Part shown: positions 1 through 9,074 of the stretch, one piece after another | How the letters are laid out: every line of letters starts with the position of its first letter | Position numbering within the stretch: position 1 is the first letter of the stretch | Assembly: GCF_020172665.1 (NCBI RefSeq) | Contig: NZ_CP083985.1 | Coordinates: 1,580,147 to 1,644,146 of the forward strand | DNA from: [Mycobacterium] zoologicum | GTDB taxonomy: Bacteria > Actinomycetota > Actinomycetes > Mycobacteriales > Mycobacteriaceae | Length of the DNA: 64,000 nucleotides | Reading direction: 5' to 3' | Program-made: the position numbers and the translations under genes | Notes under the pieces: generated by a model | The model's input: the letters and a program-made list of their open reading frames with translations, nothing else | Databases searched by the model: none | Told to the model about the DNA's origin: nothing

Positions 1-2
1 AT

Positions 3-326
3 TACGCCTACTGGAAACGTCAAGAGGAACGGTGGGCAACGTACGCAGAGAACGCACCAGATCATTCCTCAAGGGCCTACGTCTACGGCCTGTTCCAAAG
101 CTCGTCGCTGGCCATCGCCGGCCTGGAGAGGGCGCTCTCGACCCTCGGGCTGCTAGAGCAGGCGAAGAACCTGGACCTGCGCAACCCGTACCAGGACTTC
201 TTCGACCCGATCTGGAACCACGGTTGGCGGTCATCGGATCTCATCGACCTCACCGAACGGTCCACCACAATTGACCACGATGCCGAAGGCGCAACGACCG
301 AAAAAGAAGGCGAAGGAGCAGCGTGA
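3..326 (+). CDS. C-terminal end of an unidentified protein (possibly a Tn554-type recombinase)
   Basis: An open frame runs from the window edge to a TGA at 324-326, giving 107 residues of a protein whose start lies upstream. I do not recognise the sequence: it is helical and rich in aromatic and acidic residues, with a short Glu/Ala-rich tail. No tyrosine-recombinase R-H-R-Y motif is visible in this part. Its stop overlaps the GTG start of the next gene by 4 bp, so the two are translationally coupled. Because that next gene is DUF6262/TnpC-like, the upstream partner is most often a tyrosine recombinase (TnpA/TnpB). That identity is inferred from context only. Confidence 0.5.
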   Translation, partial: YAYWKRQEERWATYAENAPDHSSRAYVYGLFQSSSLAIAGLERALSTLGLLEQAKNLDLRNPYQDFFDPIWNHGWRSSDLIDLTERSTTIDHDAEGATTEKEGEGAA

Positions 327-889
327 CCGAGAAGCCAGGCCCGCCCCTCGCGGCGATCGACGCTCGCAAAAAGGACTCCCGGGCGAAGGTGGCCAGCGTC
401 GAGCAAGCCCTGAAGCGGCTACTTAAACAGAAGGTGACGGAGATCGACAAGTCTCATCTCGCCGCCCTAGCTGGTTGTTCACGAACCTTCCTCTACCAGA
501 ACCAGGATGCCCGGAAGCTCATCGCGCAAGCAGAGATTCGTATGAAGGCCTCGCCCGTGAAAGACGCTCCCGCATCGGACACGGTCGACGAAGCCAATTG
601 GCGCGAACGAGCGCTCTTCGCCGAGCAGCAACTGCGCTCCCTCCGGGAGAAAAACAACTCGTTGACACGAACGGTGGCCGACCTGCTCGGTCAGCTCCGC
701 GATCCCGACGGGACATGGGTAGAAGACGACAGAGAACAACTACGGCAGCAAAACACGACATTGCGTGCGGCCCTGGCCGCGGAGCGCCTCGCCCGTTCTG
801 ACGCCGAGCGGCGACTCGAAGCGTCTCGGTCGAACGTGCGTCACCTGCGTCGGAAGGAAGCCGACAAGCTCTTCAATGGAATCAACTAG
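323..889 (+). CDS. DUF6262 / Tn554 TnpC-like protein
   Basis: 188-residue protein starting at a GTG that overlaps the previous stop (GTGA). Residues about 25-70 carry the family signature: a basic helix, then a helix-turn-helix-like stretch with AGCSRTFLYQN, matching the 'AGVSR.xLY' pattern of DUF6262 and Tn554 TnpC proteins. Residues about 90-180 form a charged coiled coil rich in Glu, Arg and Leu. In Tn554-like elements this small protein accompanies two tyrosine recombinases and influences orientation or efficiency of transposition. DUF6262 genes in actinobacteria commonly follow integrase genes. I am fairly confident of the family; its role in moving this island is inferred. About 64 bp separate it from the next gene. 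Confidence 0.65.
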   Translation: MTEKPGPPLAAIDARKKDSRAKVASVEQALKRLLKQKVTEIDKSHLAALAGCSRTFLYQNQDARKLIAQAEIRMKASPVKDAPASDTVDEANWRERALFAEQQLRSLREKNNSLTRTVADLLGQLRDPDGTWVEDDREQLRQQNTTLRAALAAERLARSDAERRLEASRSNVRHLRRKEADKLFNGIN

Positions 890-953
890 AACTATCGGAC
901 CGGATTTGACCTGCTTGTTTGTAAGCTCGACCAGTAGGGAGGTGAGGTAAGCG

Positions 954-1646
954 GTGACGGAAACCAGCGGGGGTGTTGCGCCGGCGCTATTTCAAGCCAG
1001 CCCGGAGCAGATCAAGGACCGCAACCGCGTCCGGGATCTCGCCGAGGTCTACACCCACTACCGCGAGGTCACCGCGATGCTCGACCTGGTACCGGACATG
1101 TTCCCCAGCGAGGACGCCCCCGATAACCTCGACAAAACCTTCCTCGAGCCGGCCGCAGGTCACGGCAACTTCCTGGTCGAGATCTTGCGCCGCAAACTGG
1201 CCGTGGTGACTCCCGCCCGGTATAGCTGCGAGGAGTACGAGCACCGGATCCTGCGCTGTCTGTCCTCGATCTATGGCATCGACATCGACTCCGAAAACGT
1301 GACCGACTCCCGGCGGCACATGCGTACCGTCATCGCCACCCACGTCGGCGACCCGGGATCCCGAACCGACGGCTTCTGGTCGGCCGTCGATGCCATCCTC
1401 ACCACCAACATCATTCGCGCCGATACCCTCGCAGACGCCCAGGTGATCGAACTGGTCTCCTACCAGCCGGGCGTGGCCGGCACCTTCCTGCGGGAGTGGT
1501 CGACCCTGGAGGAGCCGGCGATGGACTCTCAACTCGATCTGTTCGACGTACTGCCTGACGAGCCGCAACGTGACGAGATTCCGGTGCACTACACGCAACT
1601 GGCTGCTAACCCGAAGCCGTTGGCCGTCAAGGGGAAGAGGCGATGA
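954..1646 (+). CDS. Methyltransferase-like protein with SAM-binding motif, no visible catalytic motif
   Basis: 230 residues from a GTG start preceded by GGGAGGTGAGG. The sequence FLEPAAGHGNF (residues 63-73) is a good motif I for S-adenosylmethionine binding in N6-adenine methyltransferases of the Eco57I/type IIG kind, followed by an acidic motif II region (YGIDIDSE). The expected catalytic NPPY/DPPY motif IV is missing; the equivalent place reads TTNIIRADTL. Its stop overlaps the next start (ATGA), and the next gene is a methyltransferase with a proper NPPY. It is likely a partner subunit, or half of a duplicated methyltransferase whose partner supplies catalysis. The name of the system is unknown to me. 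Confidence 0.65.
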   Translation: MTETSGGVAPALFQASPEQIKDRNRVRDLAEVYTHYREVTAMLDLVPDMFPSEDAPDNLDKTFLEPAAGHGNFLVEILRRKLAVVTPARYSCEEYEHRILRCLSSIYGIDIDSENVTDSRRHMRTVIATHVGDPGSRTDGFWSAVDAILTTNIIRADTLADAQVIELVSYQPGVAGTFLREWSTLEEPAMDSQLDLFDVLPDEPQRDEIPVHYTQLAANPKPLAVKGKRR

Positions 1647-3280
1647 CAGATGTCCTGCACCGCCGGTTCGGCAACCATGTGCCCGACATTCTCGACTGCC
1701 TAGCGCAACTGTCCAACGACGAGGTTCCGACGCCGCCGAAGGTGGCGCGCGACATGCTCAGTTTGCTTCCTACCGAGGTGTGGACCAAACCTGACTACAA
1801 GTGGCTCGACCCGTTCAGCAAGTCAGGGGTGTTCCTACGGGAGGTGGCCGAACGACTGCTGGACGGACTGGCCGGGTGGGAGCCAGATTTCGAGAAGCGC
1901 CGCGATCACATTTTCCGCAACATGCTCTACGGGGCCGCGATCACCACCATGACCGGCATGATCTCCCGCCGCAGCCTTTACTATGCGCGCGACGCATCGA
2001 GCGACCAATCGGTGGTGAAGTTCGACAATCCCAGCGGCAATCTTCCGTTCGTGCCCGCGGCGCACACCTTTGTCAATGACCGCTGCACGATCTGCCGCGC
2101 GCCGGCCGGCCTGGAACGCGAGGGACGCGAGAATTATGCCTACTCGTTCATCCACGGCGCCTACCCCACGGAGGAGATGAAAGACATGCAGTGGGACGTG
2201 ATAGTCGGGAACCCGCCCTACCAAGTCGGCACCGAAGGCTACGGGGCCACTGCGTCGACGGTCTATCACCTGTTCGTCGAGAAGGCCATCGCCATGGATC
2301 CACGATATGTAGTCATGATCACTCCATCGCGCTGGTTCTCCGGGGGCAAGGGCTTGAATGAGTTCCGGGACAAGATGCTTTGCGACCGTCGTATCGCGAA
2401 GCTGGTCGACAACCCGAGGATTTTCGACTGCTTCCCTGGGGTGAAGATCCGAGGCGGGGTCAGCTACTTCCTGTGGGACCGCGACCATGACGGACCATGT
2501 GAGTTCACCACCCGTATCGAAGGCCGCGTCGTGTCCGTTGCTACTCGTGATCTGGGCGACGGGGACGGGGTTCTGGTCCGCGACAGCCGGGCAATACCCA
2601 TCATCAAGAAAGTTCAGGAACGGGCGACGGAGATGGCCGAGGCGCGATGCACGGTGACCAAACCGTTCGGCCTGACGATGCGGTCCAACTACAAGGGCAG
2701 TGTCCCCGATTCTTTCGAGGGCGCCATCCCGTTGATCTACAACAACCGCATCGGCTACAGCCGGCCTGACCAGATCCAACGCAACCATCAGTGGATCAAC
2801 CGCTGGAAGGTACTACTGCCGCGTGCCTCCAGCGGAGACACTCCCATAGACGAGCACGGCCGCATTGTCGATGTCGTCCTCGGTGAGCCGATCGCCCTTG
2901 CGCCGGGCTCGGCATGCACACAGACCTACTTCATCGCGGGAATGTTCGATACCAAAACCGAGACAGAGAACTACGCTCACTACCTCGCCACCAAGTTCGT
3001 CCGATTCCTGGTTCTGCAGCGGAAGACGACCCAGGACCTGACGGCTGATTGCTTTCGGTTCGTCCCAATGCTGGATATGACGAGGCGCTGGACCGACGAC
3101 GACCTGTACACGCAGTTCGACCTGAGCCCGGGCGAAATCGACTACATCGAGTCCAGCATCAAACCCAGGTCGGTCAACCTCTCGCTCGATTCTCCGATCC
3201 CCGCATCTCACCTGCCCGGCGGATACAAGTACCGCGTGATCGACGACCAGGAAACAACCGACGACGAGGATGAGGAGTGA
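1643..3280 (+). CDS. Eco57I-type N6-adenine DNA methyltransferase
   Basis: 545 residues, ATG start overlapping the previous stop by 4 bp. Residues 54-65 (WLDPFSKSGVFL) resemble motif I, and VGNPPYQVG with NPPY at 190-193 is the catalytic motif IV of N6-adenine methyltransferases. A CTICRAP element near 148-154 may be part of a metal site. Downstream PSRWFSGG and the long C-terminal half fit the target-recognition region of Eco57I-like enzymes. It probably methylates adenine at a specific site, protecting host DNA from the nuclease/helicase encoded immediately downstream, whose GTG start overlaps this stop. The family call is confident; site specificity cannot be read from sequence. Confidence 0.85.
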   Translation: MTDVLHRRFGNHVPDILDCLAQLSNDEVPTPPKVARDMLSLLPTEVWTKPDYKWLDPFSKSGVFLREVAERLLDGLAGWEPDFEKRRDHIFRNMLYGAAITTMTGMISRRSLYYARDASSDQSVVKFDNPSGNLPFVPAAHTFVNDRCTICRAPAGLEREGRENYAYSFIHGAYPTEEMKDMQWDVIVGNPPYQVGTEGYGATASTVYHLFVEKAIAMDPRYVVMITPSRWFSGGKGLNEFRDKMLCDRRIAKLVDNPRIFDCFPGVKIRGGVSYFLWDRDHDGPCEFTTRIEGRVVSVATRDLGDGDGVLVRDSRAIPIIKKVQERATEMAEARCTVTKPFGLTMRSNYKGSVPDSFEGAIPLIYNNRIGYSRPDQIQRNHQWINRWKVLLPRASSGDTPIDEHGRIVDVVLGEPIALAPGSACTQTYFIAGMFDTKTETENYAHYLATKFVRFLVLQRKTTQDLTADCFRFVPMLDMTRRWTDDDLYTQFDLSPGEIDYIESSIKPRSVNLSLDSPIPASHLPGGYKYRVIDDQETTDDEDEE

Positions 3281-5958
3281 CGGCTCTCGACGAGGAGGCA
3301 TCGCTACTGCCGGAGGATGTCGAGACCGTCGGTTCCACCGGAGTCCCGCGCCGCATTTACGCCTACACCCTGCCCGGTAAGGATGTCCAGCCGTGGGAAC
3401 GGACGGTCGGCGGAACCCACGTCAGCGGAACGGGTCTGATTAAAGTCGGCGACACAACGAAAGCTGATGTGCTCCAGCGCATCAAGCAGCAGCTTGGTAC
3501 CGCTTTCCCGCACCTCGAAGGGGTGACGCTGCTGCTGGACGTAGAGGCTCAGCGCAATGATGGCAGCGCCTTTCGCGACCACGACGTCCACCGCGCACTG
3601 GTCGCTAAGGGCGTCCGCAAGGACGCTGAGTGGTTCGAGGCCACCGTCGAAGAAGTACAGGCCGCGATCGTCGCGGTCCGCAACGGCCAGTCCTACGACG
3701 GGACCCGCACCGCCGACTTCGGGATGCGCCCGGAGCAGGAGGAGGCGGTAGCCCAGACCGCCGGCTACTACCGCTCCCACGCTGATGACGGGCACGCCCC
3801 GCGGTTTCTGTGGAACGCCAAGATGCGCTTCGGCAAGACCTTCACCACCTACCAGCTCGCCCGTGAGATGGGCTGGAAGCGCGTCCTGGTGCTCACTTAC
3901 AAACCCGTGGTTCAGACCGCGTGGAAAGAGGACCTGCTCACCCACGTCGATTTCGAGGGCTGGCGATTCGTGGACCGAGAGTCTTCGCCGGAGGACCGCG
4001 ACGCCGCGGCTGACGCCCCCGAGACGGTGGTCTGGTTCGCCTCGTTCCAGGACATGCGCGGTAGAACTGTAGATGGGAATATCAAGCAGCACAACGAGGT
4101 AATCCACCTCATCGACTGGGACGTCATCGTCCTTGACGAATACCATTTCGGTGCTTGGCGCGATTCGGCTCGCGAGCTGTACGACCCTACGGACGCCGAG
4201 ATCGCCGAGGCCGAGGAACCCGACGACTCGGTCACTGAGGACGATCTGGGTCTGTCTAGCCGCCACTACTTGTACCTGTCGGGAACCCCGTTTCGTGCGA
4301 TCACTAACGGTGAGTTCACCGAGGATCAGATCTTCAACTGGACCTACGTCGACGAGCAGCGCGAGAAGGAACGCTGGGACATTGCCACCGAACCCAACCC
4401 CTACATCGACCTGCCGGGAATGCAGATCTTCAGCTACGACATTGGTGGAGACGCCGAAAAGTGGGCTGTCGACGGGGAATTCGACGGCTTCTCGCTCAAC
4501 GAATACTTCAGGGCCAAGAAGGTCGTACCGAGATCTGCCTCCACCGCGCCCGGGGCATATTTGTTCGAGGATCCCGACCGGGTATTCGAGTTCCTTGAGA
4601 TGCTGCGCGGCACGCTGCCGGAGCAGATGAAGCTGCAGATCGTCGGCGGGCAGAAGCCGCCGTTCCCCTACCAGGCGCCGGTGTTCGCGCGCGCCATCAC
4701 GCACTCGGTCTGGTATCTCAACGACGTGGCCTCTTGCTTCGCCATGCGCGACGCCCTGCAGAAGCACCCATACTTCTCTACTTTCGAGATCGTGGTGGCC
4801 GCCGGTAGGGGTGTCGGGATGGGCGCCGCGGCCAAACCCCCGGTGACCGACGCCATCGACCGCGCCGCCAAGGCCGGCACCGGGTCAATCACCCTCACCT
4901 GCGGCAAGCTGATGACCGGGGTGACAGTGCGCGAATGGGGCGCGATCCTCATGTTGCGCTCCCTGAAGTCCCCGGAAAGCTATTTCCAGGCCGCGTTCCG
5001 GGTGCAGTCACCGTGGTCAAAGCGCCTCCCGGATGGGACCGTGGAGGTGCTCAAGGACCCGGTGTACGTCTTCGAGTTCGATCCGAACCGGGCCCTGACC
5101 CTGGTTGGCGAGTACGGCATGCGACTGGGGGCACTAGGGGATGCGACACCGCAGGAAGCTATCGGCCAGCTGCTGAATTATCTGCCGATCTTCGCCTTCG
5201 CTGGTGGCATGATGACCGAACTCGACGCCGCCGACGTGCTGAACTGGGCCACCACCGGCATCGGCGCCACCGCGCTCGCGCAGCGGTGGAACTCTCCGCT
5301 GCTGGTCAACATCAATGAACAGACCCTCACCAAGCTGCTCGACCACCCGGAGCTGCTGGAGGCCCTCGGCCGGATCGAAGATTTCCGCAACCTGGCGCAG
5401 ACCGCGGAGCAGATCGTCACGTCCTCGAAGCTGCTCAAGAAGGCCAAACGGGAGAACGACCACGGAAAGCTTAATCAGGAGCAGAAGAAGGAGCAGTCCG
5501 AGATCGCCAAGCGGCGCAAGGAGATCCGGGAGAAGCTGCAGAAGCTGCTGGCGAAGATCCCGGTGTTCATGTACGTCACCCAGATCCGCGAACAGGCACT
5601 CAGAGACATCATCCTCGGGGTGGACGGCCCGCTTTTTGAACGGGTGACGGGCCTGAGCGTCGAGGATTTCAAGCTGCTCAACCAGATCGGGGTATTCAAC
5701 CCCATCCATATGGACGCTGCGATCTATCAGTTCAAGGCATTCGAGGACTCCAGCCTCAAGTACGCCGACAACCCCGACGTTCCGCGTGAGGAGCGGCCGA
5801 TTGGCCTGTGGGACCGCGTACTTCAGCCAGGCGAGGACATCGACGAGGTGCTAGCCGAGGTGGAAGCGGAGCAGAAAGCCGAGCCCGCGTCGGGCCAGCC
5901 ACCCACTAACCCGACGGGCAAAACCAAGAAGACGCGCAGGCGGAAGAAGAAGAAATAG
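3277..5958 (+). CDS. GIY-YIG (T5orf172-like) nuclease fused to SF2 helicase
   Basis: 893 residues, GTG start in a 4-bp overlap with the methyltransferase. Residues about 27-125 look like a GIY-YIG domain of the T5orf172 type: IYAYTLP, then GLIKVGDT (53-60) followed by Arg 68, and EWFEAT near 118. A superfamily 2 helicase core follows, with Walker A-like MRFGKT at 183-188, a DEYH box at 287-290 and LSGTPFRA as motif III. The middle of the C-terminal region is rich in charged coiled coil, and the last residues are a Lys/Arg tail. With the two upstream methyltransferase genes it makes a plausible non-canonical restriction system in which the helicase translocates and the GIY-YIG domain cuts. Nuclease activity is inferred. 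Confidence 0.75.
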   Translation: MTALDEEASLLPEDVETVGSTGVPRRIYAYTLPGKDVQPWERTVGGTHVSGTGLIKVGDTTKADVLQRIKQQLGTAFPHLEGVTLLLDVEAQRNDGSAFRDHDVHRALVAKGVRKDAEWFEATVEEVQAAIVAVRNGQSYDGTRTADFGMRPEQEEAVAQTAGYYRSHADDGHAPRFLWNAKMRFGKTFTTYQLAREMGWKRVLVLTYKPVVQTAWKEDLLTHVDFEGWRFVDRESSPEDRDAAADAPETVVWFASFQDMRGRTVDGNIKQHNEVIHLIDWDVIVLDEYHFGAWRDSARELYDPTDAEIAEAEEPDDSVTEDDLGLSSRHYLYLSGTPFRAITNGEFTEDQIFNWTYVDEQREKERWDIATEPNPYIDLPGMQIFSYDIGGDAEKWAVDGEFDGFSLNEYFRAKKVVPRSASTAPGAYLFEDPDRVFEFLEMLRGTLPEQMKLQIVGGQKPPFPYQAPVFARAITHSVWYLNDVASCFAMRDALQKHPYFSTFEIVVAAGRGVGMGAAAKPPVTDAIDRAAKAGTGSITLTCGKLMTGVTVREWGAILMLRSLKSPESYFQAAFRVQSPWSKRLPDGTVEVLKDPVYVFEFDPNRALTLVGEYGMRLGALGDATPQEAIGQLLNYLPIFAFAGGMMTELDAADVLNWATTGIGATALAQRWNSPLLVNINEQTLTKLLDHPELLEALGRIEDFRNLAQTAEQIVTSSKLLKKAKRENDHGKLNQEQKKEQSEIAKRRKEIREKLQKLLAKIPVFMYVTQIREQALRDIILGVDGPLFERVTGLSVEDFKLLNQIGVFNPIHMDAAIYQFKAFEDSSLKYADNPDVPREERPIGLWDRVLQPGEDIDEVLAEVEAEQKAEPASGQPPTNPTGKTKKTRRRKKKK

Positions 5959-6139
5959 CTTCGGCAGGCCTCAGTTCGTTGCCTACTGTCCTGGAACAAC
6001 CGATCCCGCGTCCTGCCCTTTGCGAGTCGTGCTAAGTGAAGTCGCGTCAAGGTGGGTTGCTGAGGCGTTCTCCCGAACGCTACGCGCTCCGGGTGCGACC
6101 AAGCGTTCTCGTCGGTGCCGACTTGTATGCTGCGAACCC

Positions 6140-7864
6140 ATGACGACGATCAATTGGGAACGGATGCCCGGCGATACCGTCGAGGAGTACGTCGAGGCAT
6201 TGATTTTGACCACAGTTAATCCACGCGCCATTCGTATAACCCCTTCTCGTGGCGATAAGGGGGTCGATATTCTCGCTCCTGTAGATAACGGCCTCTATGA
6301 TGTGTACCAGGTAAAGCGATACACAAGGCCGTTCGGTAGATCATCCAGCGAAGAAAGGAGCATCGTAGATTCGTGGACAAGATTTATCACGGAGTTCATG
6401 CCAGCATATCCCATACGTCGCTGGAACCTGGTGATGCCGTGGAATCCTACACCCGAACGGCACAGCTGGATGCTCAATGAACTTACCGCTGGGGCAAGTA
6501 TCGAACGTGATTGGCTGGGTCGAGGAGCTCTAGATTCCTGGTCTGCCGATAACCCGGCTTTAGCCGATTATTTCTTCGGTAACGGGCGCAGCGAGATGAT
6601 GGAACTTTTGGCTTCCGCCCTGAATGGCGCTCGCGAGATACCCGAGGTCTCTGGCGCCGCAGTCCTCGACGCCGTATTAGCACGTGAGCAGGAGCTCAGT
6701 CGACATCTCGATGCAGTCGATCCATATTACCGTTACGAAGTTGCGGTTCGCAGCGGGCGCCTGACAGAGTCCGCGATCGATCAATTGTCGACGGTGGATC
6801 GACATGCGGCGTTGGTTACTTTTCGCGAACTCGAGGGCGACTGTTACCAGCAGGTATCGATCTATCCGAAATGCCGTGAATCCGGTCGGCTGAGGCCGAT
6901 TTCGATGACAGTCAGCGTGGATCCCACGGCCGATGAGCAGGCGTTACAGGCAGCCCATGACATGCTCGCGTATGGCACTGAACCTGATGGACCCATTCCG
7001 GTCAATGTAATCCGATCCGAAGGCCCACCCGGAGCCGAAGCGTCTAGTGGGTCGGCCCTGCTCTATGTAATGAACCTAGACCAGCCGGTGCGCCCCAATT
7101 TAGAGCTTCGAATGGGTGACCGACATCTTGAGTTCGTCAACATTCGAACGACCCGCGGATTCAACGGTCTACAGGTATCAGGAGATGCTCAAGGAGGTGT
7201 GTTCAAGGTATTCATTACTTTCCATGACGGGGGTCGTACCCGAGAGATTGCGGTCGAGACAACGCCTATCGGGGGTGAACTTCCTCACGTTGTTGTACCG
7301 GGCCTCGAATTTTTGCGGGATTGGACAGCCGGGAGCGCCGCATCGCTGGCGATACCGCATGGAAGGGATTTACTGTCATTCGGCACGTTTCCGAATGCTG
7401 ACACATTTCATGGTGAAAGCTGCGAATGGCTGAAAATTGCAGGGCAACTGATCCAGTTGCAATCAGTGGCTTCGCAGCAACTAGTAATGCCTACGACTCT
7501 GACTGGGTCCGAGGCGGAAGGTATTTCTGACGCGGTCCGGCTTCTCGAAGGAGAGATCATTGAGTCAGAGTGGACAGGGACGCAATTTAAACTCAGTAAC
7601 CAGCAGGCTTTGAACGCCTGTCTGGAATCGGGTCCGCTCTTCCAGTTTCTGAGCTTCATTCCCTTCTCTGTCAAATACGGCGGGTCGACCTACCAATTAG
7701 AAGGAGTGGTAGCGAACTGGAGTGTAGCCCAGCTCGCCGACCCTGCGGCGGCGAACGCGGTGTCTGTGGGGGACGACATCGCCATAGTCCCCGGCCCCAA
7801 CGCGAAGCTCTATCGACAGCGCGGGTTGGCGGGTCCGCCAGGTCTGGGGGTGGAATCCGAATAG
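6140..7864 (+). CDS. Mrr-like PD-(D/E)XK restriction nuclease with unknown C-terminal region
   Basis: 574 residues from the ATG at 6140. An upstream in-frame start at 6020 would add 40 residues that do not look like the family. The N-terminus has the Mrr-type active-site pattern: Glu 15/16, GDKGVDI with Asp 43, then YQVK with Gln 57 and Lys 59. The following 500 residues are a mixed alpha/beta region I do not recognise, with no visible helicase or membrane segment. Bases here are AT-richer than flanking genes, suggesting foreign origin. It is separated from the helicase gene by 181 bp and converges on the Pycsar effector gene 9 bp away. It may be a stand-alone defence nuclease with the C-terminal part as sensor; that is inference. 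Confidence 0.65.
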   Translation: MTTINWERMPGDTVEEYVEALILTTVNPRAIRITPSRGDKGVDILAPVDNGLYDVYQVKRYTRPFGRSSSEERSIVDSWTRFITEFMPAYPIRRWNLVMPWNPTPERHSWMLNELTAGASIERDWLGRGALDSWSADNPALADYFFGNGRSEMMELLASALNGAREIPEVSGAAVLDAVLAREQELSRHLDAVDPYYRYEVAVRSGRLTESAIDQLSTVDRHAALVTFRELEGDCYQQVSIYPKCRESGRLRPISMTVSVDPTADEQALQAAHDMLAYGTEPDGPIPVNVIRSEGPPGAEASSGSALLYVMNLDQPVRPNLELRMGDRHLEFVNIRTTRGFNGLQVSGDAQGGVFKVFITFHDGGRTREIAVETTPIGGELPHVVVPGLEFLRDWTAGSAASLAIPHGRDLLSFGTFPNADTFHGESCEWLKIAGQLIQLQSVASQQLVMPTTLTGSEAEGISDAVRLLEGEIIESEWTGTQFKLSNQQALNACLESGPLFQFLSFIPFSVKYGGSTYQLEGVVANWSVAQLADPAAANAVSVGDDIAIVPGPNAKLYRQRGLAGPPGLGVESE

Positions 7865-7873
7865 CGAAGTTGC

Positions 7874-8470
7874 TTAACTCTTCGGAGGAGTGAATGGCGC
7901 CGATAGAATCACAGTGAGAACGCCCGTCGCGATCGTCACTCCGAATCCATAAACGGCCAGTTTGCAGAATTCGAACTTCCGCTTAGCGATCTTGGAAAGA
8001 TCAACCACCTGTTGCCAAGCGTCAACTTCAATGTTGTTCCGCTGAGCGTGCTCAACAAGCTGGGCCGCGGTGACACGGGCTACGGATGGCCAGGCGAACC
8101 TATTTAGTCCTTCGTAGGGGATTTCAGATCGAGGTGCAATGGCGCGAACTACCCAAAACAACGTCCACATGAACGCCAACAGCGTGATCAAGGCTAGTCC
8201 GCCGACGACGAGATCGATCGGACATGGCTTATGCATAGCAGTCAAGACTGCGGGGGCGTTGGTGGCGAACATAGTCGCTACCACACCGAGGCCCGCTGCG
8301 AGAATGGTCGCTTTGGTGTCGCCAAAGCGGGCCCACTCTGCCATCTGATCAATAGCAGCAACACTTCCCGTCAAGTCGGGTGTCGCCGAGTTATTAGTTG
8401 TGGACTCCGGCGGCGTCAACGCAGCGTCTGAAGAACCGTAATCAGACGGCAACGAAGTCGACTCCTTCAA
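7874..8470 (-). CDS. Pycsar membrane effector (PycTM-like)
   Basis: About 198 residues. The hallmark is WARFGDTKATILAAGLG (about 46-62): the Pycsar effector family has an 'A-R-F-x-D-x-K-A' element leading into the first membrane helix. Hydrophobic segments lie at about 54-70, 85-110 and 171-191, with a cytosolic linker between the last two. In Pycsar systems such proteins are gated by cCMP or cUMP and disrupt the inner membrane, killing the infected cell. It is the last gene of a minus-strand operon after a nucleotide cyclase and an E2-like gene. The TTG at 8470 would overlap the preceding gene by 29 bp; a later TTG at 8452 is also possible, so the first 30 low-complexity residues are uncertain. 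Confidence 0.8.
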   Translation of the reverse strand: MKESTSLPSDYGSSDAALTPPESTTNNSATPDLTGSVAAIDQMAEWARFGDTKATILAAGLGVVATMFATNAPAVLTAMHKPCPIDLVVGGLALITLLAFMWTLFWVVRAIAPRSEIPYEGLNRFAWPSVARVTAAQLVEHAQRNNIEVDAWQQVVDLSKIAKRKFEFCKLAVYGFGVTIATGVLTVILSAPFTPPKS

Positions 8471-9059
8471 CAGGCCACTGCCGCGTAATCCGCCACTCGC
8501 TGTAGGCAGCCAACCAGTGCGCCGCCCAGGCAGTTACCGTTGCCGCAGTGTCCCTACTGGGATCCCAGTCACCACTGTCCGCGACACACAAGCTTCCGCT
8601 CGAATACAAATGCGGCGGCCTCTGCCAGCGACGGCCGGCGTTCGCACCTAGCCGCGGCTTACTCACATGCACGCGAGGCAAACCTTGATCACGGCGAGTC
8701 ATAATCAGCACCTCAAACTGACCGCGACCAGTGTTGATGGTCCCTCCCCAGGATGGCGGTAGCCCGTCTTCTGCCGGAAGATAAACAAATCCAGGGAAGG
8801 AGCTGCCCATAGCGTCGACATGGCGGGCAAGAGTATCTGGTTCGTCCCACCAATCCGAACCTTGTTGGGCAAGTGCAGCTTCCGGCTCTTCGGCACCGCC
8901 GTGAAACCTGTGTGGGGCCACTGCAGTAACCGGGCCGAATTCACGGTGGACAAACCCGGAAGGCGCTGTATCCACGTTGTCGAACACGACCTGCCCGGCT
9001 ACGGTGACAAATCGTGGAACGCGGACGCCGTGATGTCTGAGAAGTGAAGGAACGGACAT
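8442..9059 (-). CDS. E2 ubiquitin-conjugating-like protein in a Pycsar operon
   Basis: 205 residues, ATG at 9059 with a GGAG-type site 15 bp after the cyclase stop. Residues 150-167 resemble the E2 active-site region: His 150, then LYSSGSLC with Cys 158, and Trp 165/Pro 167, comparable to the HPN...NGxICLxxL...WSP pattern of ubiquitin-conjugating enzymes. A following WAAHWLAAYSEW segment matches the long helix of bacterial E2-like proteins associated with nucleotide-signalling defence operons. No signal peptide or membrane segment is seen, and no E1 or JAB-type protease gene lies in the window. It may conjugate or regulate the neighbouring cyclase, as E2-containing proteins do in some CBASS systems; here that is a hypothesis. 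Confidence 0.7.
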   Translation of the reverse strand: MSVPSLLRHHGVRVPRFVTVAGQVVFDNVDTAPSGFVHREFGPVTAVAPHRFHGGAEEPEAALAQQGSDWWDEPDTLARHVDAMGSSFPGFVYLPAEDGLPPSWGGTINTGRGQFEVLIMTRRDQGLPRVHVSKPRLGANAGRRWQRPPHLYSSGSLCVADSGDWDPSRDTAATVTAWAAHWLAAYSEWRITRQWPVEGVDFVAV

Positions 9060-9074
9060 TATTTGATCTCCAGC

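Noticed and set aside
3304-4767. 487-codon minus-strand frame opposite the helicase
   Set aside because: Shadow of the helicase coding strand with no recognisable domain.
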